64,000 bases of DNA from Sideroxyarcus emersonii (GCF_021654335.1 NZ_AP023423.1:838001-902000), one strand, 5' to 3'. Shown: positions 16,993 to 25,311, counted from the stretch's first letter. A program made the numbers and translations. The notes: generated from the letters alone by a model not told the origin.

Positions 16993-17360
16993 CCGGCACA
17001 GCGGCATCGCGGCTTCCGGCAGAACTGGAGATGCTGGTGGAACGCGTCGTTGCGGCGCTGCAGCAGGAGGCGGTTCGCTACACGGCGATCGGTGCCGCGC
17101 CGAAGATCGAACCATCCGCACTGCAGTTTGTCCGCGTCATCGATCCCGGCAACCAGTTGCCCGGCTATGAGGGCATCTGGCGCAATACGCGGCATGACCG
17201 TTGCGGCAGCCTGACCATCAACAGCGACAACAGCTTCTTTGCCGAGTACGATCTGTTCTGCCAGCACCCGCGCGACCCGCGCTGGTTCGTCGAGATGGTT
17301 ACGGCATGGGGCGACGACGAATCGTTGCGGTGCGAGGCGAAACTGATCCCTTGCGTATGA
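16986..17360 (+). CDS. Unknown nif-operon protein
   Basis: 124 residues, soluble. I do not recognise the family. A helical N-terminal third is followed by a beta-rich part (SLTINSDNSFFAEYDLFCQHP, given by its ends SLTINSDN and FCQHP) with three cysteines, ending in LIPCV. The start lies inside the preceding ferredoxin gene (seven-base overlap) and a nifZ-like gene follows, so it belongs to the nif transcription unit. Confidence 0.75.
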   Translation: MVAGTAASRLPAELEMLVERVVAALQQEAVRYTAIGAAPKIEPSALQFVRVIDPGNQLPGYEGIWRNTRHDRCGSLTINSDNSFFAEYDLFCQHPRDPRWFVEMVTAWGDDESLRCEAKLIPCV

Positions 17361-17368
17361 GGTCGACG

Positions 17369-17644
17369 ATGAGCAGATTCCAGATGGGTGACATGGTGTT
17401 CGCTGCGCAGGACCTGTTCAACGAGCCTCTGGAAGAGAGCGGCGAGAGCGGTATCCCCGGTGTCGCGCCGGGCGCACTGCTGACGGTCGCCGGTACGCGT
17501 GGCGTGGTCGTCAACGTCGGCCATGCGCAGGAGATGCCGGATGCGGAGATCTACCTGGTGCGCTTCGAGACTGCGGCGTCGGGCGTGCTGTCCGAACCGA
17601 TCGGTTGCCTGGGCGAAGAGCTCTGCGAACCCGGCAAGCCATGA
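17369..17644 (+). CDS. NifZ-family protein
   Basis: 91 residues. The sequence MGDMVFAAQDLFNEP at the N-terminus and AGTRGVVVNVGHA with the following EIYLVRFE match the SH3-like NifZ fold, which helps form the second P-cluster of MoFe protein. It is shorter than many NifZ proteins, so it may be a paralogue and not the main NifZ. The ATG at 17369 sits behind TGAGG; an ATG four codons upstream is also in frame. It is coupled to the next gene by ATGA. Confidence 0.82.
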   Translation: MSRFQMGDMVFAAQDLFNEPLEESGESGIPGVAPGALLTVAGTRGVVVNVGHAQEMPDAEIYLVRFETAASGVLSEPIGCLGEELCEPGKP

Positions 17645-19203
17645 GCGATAGCCGGCTTGCGACCGTGCTGGCCTACCACGCCCGCAGCAAGCATGCTCTG
17701 GATCGTTATGCTGCGGGTCCGGGCACCCTGGACTGGGATGCCCAGCCTGCGGCGTTCCGCGATTGGGCGGGCACGCAGCGGATCGCATTGCCGCGCGATA
17801 TCGCCGTAGCCGCCATTCCCTGGGGCGAGGTCGCGGCCGGACGCCCGGCCGTTCCGCCGGACAGCGCCGGGCTGGGATCGTTCTTGCGCCTGTGCGTGGG
17901 CCTGACGGCATGGAAGGAATATGCCGGATCGCGCTGGTCCCTGCGCGCGCATCCCTCGTCCGGCAACCTGCATCCCACCGAGACATGGCTGATCGCCGCC
18001 GGTGTGGCAGGGCTGGATGACGGGCTCTATCACTACCATAACCTGCATCATGCGCTGGAGCGCCGTGCGTGGGGCACTCCGGTGCGGGCGCGCGGCGCAT
18101 GTCTGGGCTTCAGCTCCATCCACTGGCGCGAGGCATGGAAATACGGCGAACGCGCCTTCCGTTATTGCCAGCTCGATCTCGGTCATGTGCTCGCTGCAGT
18201 GAGCTATGCGGCGGCATTGCAAGGCTGGCGACCGCGCCTCTTGAATATCGATACGGTCGGCGCGGCACGACATCTGGGGCTGGACCGTGCCGGCGATTTT
18301 GCCGGGGTGGAGCAGGAGGAGGCCGAGGTGCTGGTTGCACTGGAAACGGACGTCGTGCTGCCGCCGGACTGGCAGCACTGGGCGGGCAAGCCCGGCCTGC
18401 TCGACCCCCGGCCGCTGTACCGATGGCCGGTGATCGACGAAGTGGCTGTCGCGACGCGGGGTGCTCCGCCGGTCGCCGGGGCGGCGTCTGCAGATACCGC
18501 CGTGTGCAGGAGCGACTGCGCTGCCGATATCGATGCCGTCGAAGTGATCCTGCGGCGCCGCAGTGCACAGGCATTCGACGGTCGCTCGACGATGCCGGCC
18601 GGCGTATTCAGGCGCCTGCTGACCGCTTTGCTGCCGGGCGGTTCTCCGGCGTGGAAGCTGTGGCCGCATCCAGCCCGGGTGCATCCGCTGTTGCTGGTGC
18701 ACCGGGTGGAGGGGATCGAACCGGGCCTGTATGCGCTGCCCCGCACCGCAGCGGCCAAAGGCATGCTGCAGTCTGTTCTGCGCGATACGTTCTCCTGGCA
18801 GCCCGCCGATCCTGGATTGCCGCTGTTCCAGCTGGTCGCTGCACGGACCGGCAAGACGGCACGCACGCTATGTTGCCACCAGGCCATCGCCGCCGAGGGA
18901 GCCGTCACCTTCATGCTGCTGGCAGAGTTTGCCGGGCCGGTTGCGGCCGATCCCGCTGGTTATCGCCACCTGCATTGGGAAGCCGGCATGCTGGGGCATG
19001 TGGTCACGCTGGAGGCCGAAGCGGCAGGATGGCGCGGTACCGGCATCGGCTGCTTCTTCGACGATGCGGACCATGAGTTGCTCGGCCTGCCGGACAACCG
19101 TTTCCAGGTGATCTACCACTATGCCGTCGGGATGGCGGTGGACGATCCGCGGCTGCTGACGTTGCCGGCATACGAAGCAGAGGAGGAGGGCGGACATGGA
19201 TGA
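17641..19203 (+). CDS. SagB/ThcOx-type nitroreductase-fold dehydrogenase, two-domain
   Basis: 520 residues made of two nitroreductase-like halves. The first half has LRAHPSSGNLHPTETWLI (FMN phosphate-binding Ser/Asn region) and YGERAFRYCQLDLGH. The second begins near VEVILRRRSAQAFDG and ends with GTGIGCFFDDADHELLGL. SagB-type enzymes are FMN-dependent oxidases or dehydrogenases, best known for azoline oxidation in peptide maturation. Members of this family also occur in nif clusters, where the substrate is unknown. No YcaO partner is present. The ATG overlaps the nifZ-like stop; the 3' end overlaps the ankyrin gene by eight bases. Confidence 0.85.
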   Translation: MSDSRLATVLAYHARSKHALDRYAAGPGTLDWDAQPAAFRDWAGTQRIALPRDIAVAAIPWGEVAAGRPAVPPDSAGLGSFLRLCVGLTAWKEYAGSRWSLRAHPSSGNLHPTETWLIAAGVAGLDDGLYHYHNLHHALERRAWGTPVRARGACLGFSSIHWREAWKYGERAFRYCQLDLGHVLAAVSYAAALQGWRPRLLNIDTVGAARHLGLDRAGDFAGVEQEEAEVLVALETDVVLPPDWQHWAGKPGLLDPRPLYRWPVIDEVAVATRGAPPVAGAASADTAVCRSDCAADIDAVEVILRRRSAQAFDGRSTMPAGVFRRLLTALLPGGSPAWKLWPHPARVHPLLLVHRVEGIEPGLYALPRTAAAKGMLQSVLRDTFSWQPADPGLPLFQLVAARTGKTARTLCCHQAIAAEGAVTFMLLAEFAGPVAADPAGYRHLHWEAGMLGHVVTLEAEAAGWRGTGIGCFFDDADHELLGLPDNRFQVIYHYAVGMAVDDPRLLTLPAYEAEEEGGHG

Positions 19204-19663
19204 CCGCTCGCTGCGGGACTGGCTGTTGCGGGCCGGATTTGCGCTGCCCGATACGCTGCAAGCCGGTATCGACGGCACGATAGCGAACGCCACCACGCCG
19301 CTGATGCATGCGGCCCGCATGGGCGATGCGCAGGCGCTCGATGCGTTGCTGGCGCGCGGTGCCGATCCGGCCTTGCTGAATGCGGACGGGAACGGCGCCC
19401 TGTGGTTCGCCTGCTTTGCCGATAGCCTGGCCTGTGCAGCTGCGCTGATACGGGCCGGCGCGCCGCTCGACAGCCAGAACGTCAACGGCGCCACGGCCCT
19501 GATCTATTGTGCCTCGGCCGGCAAAACGCCGCTGGTTGGGCTGTTGCTGGATGCGGGCGCGGATGCCGGCCTGATGACGCTGGACGATTTTACTGCGCTG
19601 GAACTGGCCGCGAATCCGCAGTGCCTGCGGTTGCTCAAGGCGGCAAGGGGGGCGCATGGTTGA
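19196..19663 (+). CDS. Ankyrin-repeat protein in the nif operon
   Basis: 155 residues. Three to four ankyrin repeats are visible: TTPLMHAARMGDAQALDALLARGADPALLN, then GNGALWFACFADSLACAAALIRAGAPLDSQN and NGATALIYCASAGKTPLVGLLLDAGAD (each quoted by its start here: TTPLMHAARMGDAQ, GNGALWFACFADS, NGATALIYCASAGK). It is a cytoplasmic protein-interaction module with no signal peptide. The start lies inside the SagB gene and the end overlaps the next gene by eight bases, so the three are tightly coupled. Confidence 0.9.
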   Translation: MDDRSLRDWLLRAGFALPDTLQAGIDGTIANATTPLMHAARMGDAQALDALLARGADPALLNADGNGALWFACFADSLACAAALIRAGAPLDSQNVNGATALIYCASAGKTPLVGLLLDAGADAGLMTLDDFTALELAANPQCLRLLKAARGAHG

Positions 19664-19988
19664 AGCGCGCGTGCCGCCGTTCGTCGTGAGCGGCTGCCTG
19701 CACCGCGCACTGGGGCCGCTGGTGAAGGTCGAGTTCGCGGATGGCTTGGTGCTGAGATTCACGCCGGTCGAGGCGTCCAGCCTCTCATTTGCCCTGGCGG
19801 CGGTGCGCTGCGGCATCAGCCCGGAGCGCGAGATATACCTGAGCCCGATCGCCAGCGACGCTGCTTTCGTCGGTGCGGTACGGGATGGCGGGATCGGCAT
19901 TGCCGTGCGGACCGGCACGCTTGAACTGGACTGGCCGGGCGCAGGCAGGCTGGCGGATGCGCTGGCCGCTGCGATAGGACAAGGGTGA
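19656..19988 (+). CDS. Unknown small protein at the end of the nif operon
   Basis: 110 residues, soluble and mainly beta-strand (LVKVEFADGLVLRFTPVE). No family recognised. It overlaps the ankyrin gene by eight bases, which is strong evidence that it is real and cotranscribed. A 120-base gap separates it from the ferredoxin reductase gene. Confidence 0.7.
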   Translation: MVEARVPPFVVSGCLHRALGPLVKVEFADGLVLRFTPVEASSLSFALAAVRCGISPEREIYLSPIASDAAFVGAVRDGGIGIAVRTGTLELDWPGAGRLADALAAAIGQG

Positions 19989-20108
19989 TCCGGTTTCGGC
20001 ACATCTGCCAGCCAACGGCAAAAATGACACGCCCCGGGACGGAGGCATATCGGGGCCGCCGGAATCCCGCATAATGCGGCGCATCTACTTGTGCTGTGGA
20101 GGTGGTTG

Positions 20109-21467
20109 ATGCGTGTGGCGATCATCGGCTCGGGGCCTGCCGGATTCTATGCCGCGGAGGCATTGCTCAGGCGCACGGACGCAGCGGTCGAGGTGGACAT
20201 GTTCGACCGCCTTCCCACTCCGTATGGCCTGGTGCGCGGCGGGGTCGCTCCCGATCACCAGAACATCAAGGCTGTTACGCGCGTCTATGAAAGGACGGCA
20301 GCGCGCTCCGCATTCAGGTTCCTGGGCAATGTCCGTCTCGGCAGCGACATCACGGTGGAGGACCTGCGTCTGCACTATCACCAGATCGTCTACGCGGTCG
20401 GCAATGAGGCAGACCGCCGGCTCGGCATTCCCGGCGAAGGCATGCCGCGGTGTACCCCGGCGAGCGTGTTTTTCGGCTGGTACAACGGACATCCCGATTA
20501 CCGCGACGCGAAGATCGACCTGTCGGTGTCGCGCGTGGCGGTAGTGGGCAACGGCAATGTCGCCATCGATGCGGCGCGGATCCTGTTGCGTACGCCTGCC
20601 GAGCTGGAAAAGACCGACATCGCTGCGCATGCGCTGGAAGCCCTGCGCGACAGCAAGGTGCGCGAAGTGTTCGTCCTTGGCCGGCGCGGCCCGGCACAGG
20701 CATCGTTCACCTCGGCCGAACTGAAGGAGCTCGGCGAAATGGCGGATGCCGAGCCTGTCGTCGAACTGGACGAGATCGCCGCTGGAGCCGTGCCGGAGCC
20801 GGTGCAGGATTCGCCGCAAGACAAGAATCTGAAAGTGCTGCGGTCATTTGCTGCGCGGCTGCCGGAGGGCAAGACGCGCAAACTGCATATGCGTTTCCTG
20901 CTTGCGCCGACCGAGGTCCTTGCCGGTGCCGACGGCAACGTGGCCGGGCTCAGGCTGGAGAAGAACCGGCTGGAGATGCGGCCCGACGGTAGCATCGCTG
21001 CGCGCGGTACCGGTGTGTTCGAGACGCTGCAGGTTGGCATGGTGCTGCCGGCGATCGGGTTCAGCGCCGAACGGATTGCCGGAGTCCCGTACGACGAAAA
21101 GGCGCACGTGATCGCCAACGAGGACGGGCGCGTGGTCGATGCGGCCAGCCGTGCGGTGGTCGCCAATGAATATGTCGTCGGCTGGGCCAGGACCGGACCG
21201 CAAGGGCTCATCGGTTCGCACAAGGCGGCCTCGGCCCGCGTCGTCGAGCACATGATGGCCGACGGGATCGGGCTTCCGGCCCGTATATTGCCGGAGCGGC
21301 AAGCGATCATCGATCTGCTGCGCGGACGCGGCGTGCAGCCGGTTTCCTTCGACGACTGGAAACAGCTCGACCGGATCGAAGTCGCGCGCGGGGAATGGCG
21401 CGGGGCGCCGCGCGACAAACTCGTCGATGTCGCAACGATGCTCGCGACGCTGGATCGGCACGAATGA
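20109..21467 (+). CDS. FprA-type ferredoxin-NADP(+) reductase (adrenodoxin reductase family)
   Basis: 452 residues. The FAD-binding GSGPAGFYAAEALL (about residues 7-20) and the NADP-binding VVGNGNVAIDAARIL (about residues 144-158) define the family; PTPYGLVRGGVAPDHQ is highly characteristic. It transfers electrons between NADPH and ferredoxin, and at the end of the nif cluster it could supply the ferredoxins encoded upstream. The ATG at 20109 follows GGAGGTGG. Transcription may continue from the nif operon or start in the 120-base gap; no clear promoter was identified. Confidence 0.93.
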   Translation: MRVAIIGSGPAGFYAAEALLRRTDAAVEVDMFDRLPTPYGLVRGGVAPDHQNIKAVTRVYERTAARSAFRFLGNVRLGSDITVEDLRLHYHQIVYAVGNEADRRLGIPGEGMPRCTPASVFFGWYNGHPDYRDAKIDLSVSRVAVVGNGNVAIDAARILLRTPAELEKTDIAAHALEALRDSKVREVFVLGRRGPAQASFTSAELKELGEMADAEPVVELDEIAAGAVPEPVQDSPQDKNLKVLRSFAARLPEGKTRKLHMRFLLAPTEVLAGADGNVAGLRLEKNRLEMRPDGSIAARGTGVFETLQVGMVLPAIGFSAERIAGVPYDEKAHVIANEDGRVVDAASRAVVANEYVVGWARTGPQGLIGSHKAASARVVEHMMADGIGLPARILPERQAIIDLLRGRGVQPVSFDDWKQLDRIEVARGEWRGAPRDKLVDVATMLATLDRHE

Positions 21468-21512
21468 TCTGCCGTCGCTTGTCGCGGACACTTGCGGGGC
21501 GATTTGAATATT

Positions 21513-21538
21513 GGTATATTAATACTAACTAATATACC
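21513..21538. promoter_or_regulatory. Perfect inverted repeat upstream of the polyferredoxin gene, operator candidate
   Basis: Arms GGTATATTA and TAATATACC (nine bases, no mismatch) flank an eight-base spacer. A further half-site GGTATAT follows at about 21551. The AT-rich repeat stands out from the GC-rich surroundings and lies about 115 bases before the chosen start. The cognate regulator cannot be named. Confidence 0.65.
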
Positions 21539-21651
21539 GGATGGATTTCAGGTATATCCCGTCAACAGGCAGGCGCAATGGCCCGGTCCCGCATGCGAGC
21601 GGAACGCATGCAGTCCGGGGCTGCATCAGCACAGAGCAGGCAGGCAACCAG

Positions 21652-22860
21652 ATGGAAAGATCGGCGTACCGGGGGAAGAGAAGGCTCGTGCAACTGGGCA
21701 CTTTGGCATTGATTGCGCTGATCCCGGCGCTGGGCTTCTTCCGCATCGACCTGAGTACCGCCAGCTTCACCATGCTGGACAGCCAGATCTGGTGGTCCAA
21801 TTTCGCCTTCGTATTCGGCCTGGCCCTGGTGGGTATCACCGTCCCCCTCATCATCTACATGACCCTGGGCACCGCCTGGTGCGGCTGGGCCTGCCCGCAG
21901 AACCTGCTGTCCGAATGGGCCAACAACCTCACCTACAAACTGCTGGGCAAACGCGCCAGCGTCGACGTCAACGGCGAAGGCCTCAAGGTCGCCGCCGCCA
22001 AGAACAAGATCTGGAACTGGGCCCTGCTCGGACTCACCTTCCTGGCCGTCTCCCTGGTCCTCGCCCTCATCCCTTTCCTGTTCTTCTTCCCGTTCAGCGA
22101 AGTGCGCTCGTTCTTCAGCGCAGGTCCCAGCGGCCAGCTCTCCGCCTTCATGCAAAGGCTCTACTACTTCACCGTCTTCCTCATCTTCATCGACATCGCG
22201 GTCATTCGCTACTTCATGTGCGACTACGCCTGCCTGTACCGCATCGGCCAGAAGATGTTCAAGACCCGTGACGCCCTGCACATCGCTTACGACAGCACCC
22301 GCGCCGCCGAATGCAACAAATGCAACTACTGCGCCGCCAGCTGCATCACCCGCATCGAACCGACCCACATCACCATCGACGACAGCTGCATCGACTGCGG
22401 CGAATGCATCGACGCCTGCGACCGTCTGCATGCCAAGACCGGTACTGCCGGCCTGTTGAGTTTCGAATTCGGCGAAGCGCGCCGCGATGCCACCTGGCGG
22501 GACACCCTGCGCACCCTGTTCATCCGCTTCAATTGGCCGGTGGGCGCCTTCTTTCTGGCCGGCGTCGCCATGATGGCCTGGGGCATCTACACGCAGCAAC
22601 AGATCCCGGCGCAGATCCCGCTCGAACAGCAACTCAAGGAACGCCAGCTGGCCAAAGTCTGCAACAGCCAGTGCGAGATCCAGCAGCAATCGTGCAAAGG
22701 CGGCGACATGGGGGCCTGCTACCGGGCGGCTGCCTGCAAATGCGCCTGCTACCTGGAGCAGGACCCCGGCAACGAAGCGAGCGGACGCTGGCAACAATGC
22801 GTGCAACAGAACACCGCCAACGCACAGGGGCGGGCTGGACATGCCGCCAAGGCGCCCTGA
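21652..22860 (+). CDS. CcoG/NapH-like membrane polyferredoxin with a Cys-rich tail
   Basis: 402 residues. About five transmembrane segments carry the family motifs AWCGWACPQN and MCDYACLYRIGQKMF. They are followed by two 4Fe-4S motifs, CNKCNYCAASC (about residue 221) and CIDCGECIDAC. Relatives (CcoG/RdxA, NapH) transfer electrons in the membrane to copper or nitrate-reduction systems. Unusually, the C-terminal periplasmic or cytoplasmic tail after the last helix contains about nine more cysteines (CNSQC, QQSC, ACYRAAACKCACYL). The ATG at 21652 is preferred because the upstream ATG at 21541 touches the operator-like repeat. Two micropeptide genes follow. Confidence 0.85.
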   Translation: MERSAYRGKRRLVQLGTLALIALIPALGFFRIDLSTASFTMLDSQIWWSNFAFVFGLALVGITVPLIIYMTLGTAWCGWACPQNLLSEWANNLTYKLLGKRASVDVNGEGLKVAAAKNKIWNWALLGLTFLAVSLVLALIPFLFFFPFSEVRSFFSAGPSGQLSAFMQRLYYFTVFLIFIDIAVIRYFMCDYACLYRIGQKMFKTRDALHIAYDSTRAAECNKCNYCAASCITRIEPTHITIDDSCIDCGECIDACDRLHAKTGTAGLLSFEFGEARRDATWRDTLRTLFIRFNWPVGAFFLAGVAMMAWGIYTQQQIPAQIPLEQQLKERQLAKVCNSQCEIQQQSCKGGDMGACYRAAACKCACYLEQDPGNEASGRWQQCVQQNTANAQGRAGHAAKAP

Positions 22861-22902
22861 GCGGGCAACAGGATTCGACAACTCAACGGGAAGGAGTACC
22901 CA

Positions 22903-23091
22903 ATGTTCAAGCTACCCGCCGTGATCGTCTACATGATCATCGCTTTCAACATCACCGCATTCACCGTGCTGCTGCAACTGGACATGCTGATCATCAAGTC
23001 GATCATCGTCAAGATCATCGCCTGGGCCTTCACCATCGGCGCCTGGGCGCTGGCGTATGTCAACCGGGATAAGGTGTGGGAAATGTTTTGA
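22903..23091 (+). CDS. 62-residue membrane protein downstream of the polyferredoxin
   Basis: Two predicted transmembrane helices (about 6-30 and 33-53), with a short charged C-terminus ending RDKVWEMF. An AAGGAG ribosome site lies about seven bases before ATG. It starts 42 bases after the polyferredoxin stop and is followed by another micropeptide gene, so it may be a small subunit or assembly factor of the same complex. No family recognised. Confidence 0.8.
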   Translation: MFKLPAVIVYMIIAFNITAFTVLLQLDMLIIKSIIVKIIAWAFTIGAWALAYVNRDKVWEMF

Positions 23092-23144
23092 CCTGGTGTC
23101 GGCGCGAAACGAATTTCATCAATCAAGGTTAAAGGAGATAGATC

Positions 23145-23267
23145 ATGAATCCGATGGCTCAAGCGTTCGGGATCGGAACACTGCTGGGGATCGCGCTGTT
23201 CTTCATACTGGCCCGTTTCGGGCTGATAGACAGACTGCTGGCGTCGATGGAGCGCTGGTTCAGGTAG
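23145..23267 (+). CDS. 40-residue membrane micropeptide
   Basis: The frame starts MNPMAQAFGIGTLLGIALFF and contains one transmembrane helix followed by an amphipathic, positively charged tail ending RWFR. A strong AAAGGAGATAGATC leader precedes the ATG. It follows the 62-residue gene by 53 bases and is followed by a GC-rich hairpin. The shape recalls small subunits of respiratory complexes, but no homologue is claimed. Confidence 0.7.
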   Translation: MNPMAQAFGIGTLLGIALFFILARFGLIDRLLASMERWFR

Positions 23268-23293
23268 GACCTCACGGGTAACTGCTTGACTGG

Positions 23294-23315
23294 GCCCCGG
23301 CATATACGCCGGGGC
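23294..23315. terminator. Hairpin between convergent genes
   Basis: A perfect stem GCCCCGGC / GCCGGGGC with a six-base loop. No long T run follows on either strand, so it may be a weak bidirectional terminator or an mRNA 3'-end stabiliser. Confidence 0.6.
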
Positions 23316-23326
23316 GATGCATGCGG

Positions 23327-23566
23327 TCACTCCGGCGTATCGTCCTGTTTCGGATTCCTGCTTTGCTGGGCGCGCTTGCCGATCCGCCAGAGGAACCAGA
23401 ACACCGTCACGATGGTGACCAGTGTGACCGCCTCCATGATCCAGACGAGCGTCTGGACGTGTTCCCGTTCCGGCATGTCGATGTATGCCTGTGCATTGCC
23501 GCCGAGGAGCATCGTTCCGCCGACGGCAAACAGGACGAGAGCCGCCTTTTTCCAGCATGTTTTCAT
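23327..23566 (-). CDS. 79-residue exported single-helix membrane protein
   Basis: A signal peptide (MKTCWKKAALVLFAVGG...AQA) is followed by a short periplasmic stretch (YIDMPEREHVQT), one transmembrane helix (about 41-61) and a basic cytoplasmic tail. An AGGGAGAA site precedes the ATG. It follows the OprD-like porin gene by 164 bases on the same strand. No family recognised. Confidence 0.75.
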   Translation of the reverse strand: MKTCWKKAALVLFAVGGTMLLGGNAQAYIDMPEREHVQTLVWIMEAVTLVTIVTVFWFLWRIGKRAQQSRNPKQDDTPE

Positions 23567-23730
23567 GCCATTCTCCCTGATTGTTTTGCGTTTCCCGTTT
23601 CTGGTGCCCGGCACCTGGTGCGATTGTATGACGTATTCGGCGGCGAAGTGAATCCGTGCATCGGCGAAAGCGGCCGGGATACGCACCGCGTAATCCGGGC
23701 CGCTGCCTTGCCGGTCCTGCCGATGCGGGT

Positions 23731-24993
23731 TCAGAAGGCGTACTGCAGCATCACGCGATTGTCCACATAAGAGCTGCCCCAGCTCGCCAGTCCGTGTTCG
23801 ATGCCCAGGCGGTCGCGGATCGTCAGGCCCGCGAACGAACCGTCCAGGTGATAGGCCAGATCCAGCATGAGCGCGTTGACGTTGGCGACATAAGGGGCGG
23901 TGTCGTAGCGGGAGTAGGTGATCTCGGCATCCAGCTTCTCGTTCAGCAGCTTCAGGTTGCTGCCGATCTTCCAGGCGTGGCCGGCACCGCGCGAGGACAC
24001 CAGGCCGTAGTTCATCACGGTCGTGTAGAGCGGGTCGGTATTGTAGACCTGGGTATACGGCGACAGCAGATTGCCGTTGGAAATCCCGGCGGTCGGATTG
24101 ACCGGCACCTTGTTGAAGGCGAAATAAACGCTGCCCAGTTTGTCCGGCAAGGCGATGCCGGTCTTGGCGCCGTAGGCTTTGCTGTCGACTGCCCCGAGCA
24201 GGTTGGCGCCGTCGCCGGTTTCGCGCATGAACTGGAGATCGACGAAAGGTGACACCCCGTCCAGGTTCATCTTGTATCCGCCCTGCAGCCATGCCATCTG
24301 CGCGAAATCGTAAAAGCGGTACAGCCAGGTCCTGGCGCTGATGCCGTCGTTCTTGTAGGTCATTCCAAAAGCCGCTGCGCCGATGTTGCCGCCGGTGTAA
24401 TGGGGGTTGTCGTATGGCAGGGCAAAGATGTTGCTGTTCGAGAAGCTGTATGCGGTACGGTTCTCGTAGCGGAAGACGCGGTCCCCTTCAAGCTGCAGGC
24501 CCGGGATGGGCGAGTACGAGACGACCCCGGCCTGATAGAGGTTGGGGATCATGAAGCCGTCGGACGGGTTGATCCAGGGATTGTCGATGTTCTGGTTGCC
24601 GATCCGCGCCAGGAACTCCGGCTTCCTGTACTGGACGTAGGCCTCGCCGAGCGTGTATATCCCGTAGTCCGTCCCCATCAGCAGCGGGTTGATGTATTTG
24701 TTGTTCTGGTCGTGATTGTTCAGGCCGATGTCCTGCGCAAAATACACGCCCAATGCCGCACCGAGGCCGTCAGGGCTCGCGGTCTCCACTTTCAGCCGGC
24801 CTCCCAGCGAAGTGGAGTGCAGGTCGGTCAGGGTGCTATTGGTGTAATCCCTGCTGAAGGAATAAGCGCGGATGTTCCCCGAAAATTTGAAGTCCGGCAG
24901 TGGCTGGTCGGCAGGCGTGTCCGCATAGGCGGCGCTGGCGGCAAGCACGGCGCTGCCGAGCGCCAGTTTGCAGCCATGGTTCAGATTTAGCAT
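23731..24993 (-). CDS. OprD-family outer-membrane porin
   Basis: 420 residues. A signal peptide (about residues 1-22, ending AAYA-DTP) precedes a beta-barrel with the OprD-family pattern: GNIRAYSFSRDY near the N-terminus, GGRLKVETASPDGLGAALGVY, the AYVQYRKPEFLARIGNQ region and a C-terminal aromatic strand ending RVMLQYAF. OprD-type porins admit small anions or organic acids. The ATG at 24993 follows AAGGAAA. About 60 bases upstream lies a palindrome resembling the one before modE, so molybdenum-linked control is conceivable. Confidence 0.85.
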   Translation of the reverse strand: MLNLNHGCKLALGSAVLAASAAYADTPADQPLPDFKFSGNIRAYSFSRDYTNSTLTDLHSTSLGGRLKVETASPDGLGAALGVYFAQDIGLNNHDQNNKYINPLLMGTDYGIYTLGEAYVQYRKPEFLARIGNQNIDNPWINPSDGFMIPNLYQAGVVSYSPIPGLQLEGDRVFRYENRTAYSFSNSNIFALPYDNPHYTGGNIGAAAFGMTYKNDGISARTWLYRFYDFAQMAWLQGGYKMNLDGVSPFVDLQFMRETGDGANLLGAVDSKAYGAKTGIALPDKLGSVYFAFNKVPVNPTAGISNGNLLSPYTQVYNTDPLYTTVMNYGLVSSRGAGHAWKIGSNLKLLNEKLDAEITYSRYDTAPYVANVNALMLDLAYHLDGSFAGLTIRDRLGIEHGLASWGSSYVDNRVMLQYAF

Positions 24994-25055
24994 GAGATTT
25001 CCTTGATCGTTGAATTGTCGAAAGAAAGCAGTACGCCGGGCAGGTCGTCGACTTT

Positions 25056-25079
25056 CGTTATGCATATTCATACATAACG
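25056..25079. promoter_or_regulatory. Palindrome upstream of the porin, candidate Mo box
   Basis: Perfect arms CGTTATG and CATAACG (extendable by one base on each side) flank ten bases. It overlaps a possible minus-strand -10 (TATGAAT) of the porin. The half-site resembles ModE boxes and the sequence at 236-259. The regulator assignment is inference. Confidence 0.5.
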
Positions 25080-25263
25080 ATATTGTATAAGCAAAGCGCG
25101 TGCCTGCATTTGGAAAAGTCGGTTTTCCCGCTTGCCAAGCGGTTTGCCGCATCATTCCTGCGCGCGCGATCCGTACTTTGTCGGACTTGTCACGCTGCGC
25201 GGAACGCGTTGTGGGATTTGCAACGAAGTGCGGCGGGGAGGCTTGCGGTTGAAGGGGGGAGGG

Positions 25264-25291
25264 GCCTCCGGCCCGTATCGCGGCCGGAGGC
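25264..25291. terminator. Hairpin downstream of ppdK
   Basis: A perfect ten-base stem GCCTCCGGCC / GGCCGGAGGC with an eight-base loop, 20 bases beyond the ppdK stop. No T tract follows on the minus strand, so termination may be Rho-assisted. Confidence 0.6.
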
Positions 25292-25311
25292 TGCTGCGGG
25301 TATGACGGGCG

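Larger units (their letters stand above)
24994..25311. other. Intergenic region porin-ppdK
   Basis: This 318-base spacer holds the porin promoter region with a strong palindrome (25056-25079) and, at the other end, the ppdK 3' hairpin (25264-25291). No gene was supported. Confidence 0.6.

Noticed and set aside
11655-21467. nifHDK or nifB within the nif cluster
   Set aside because: None of the genes shows NifH, NifD, NifK or NifB signatures; they must lie outside this window.
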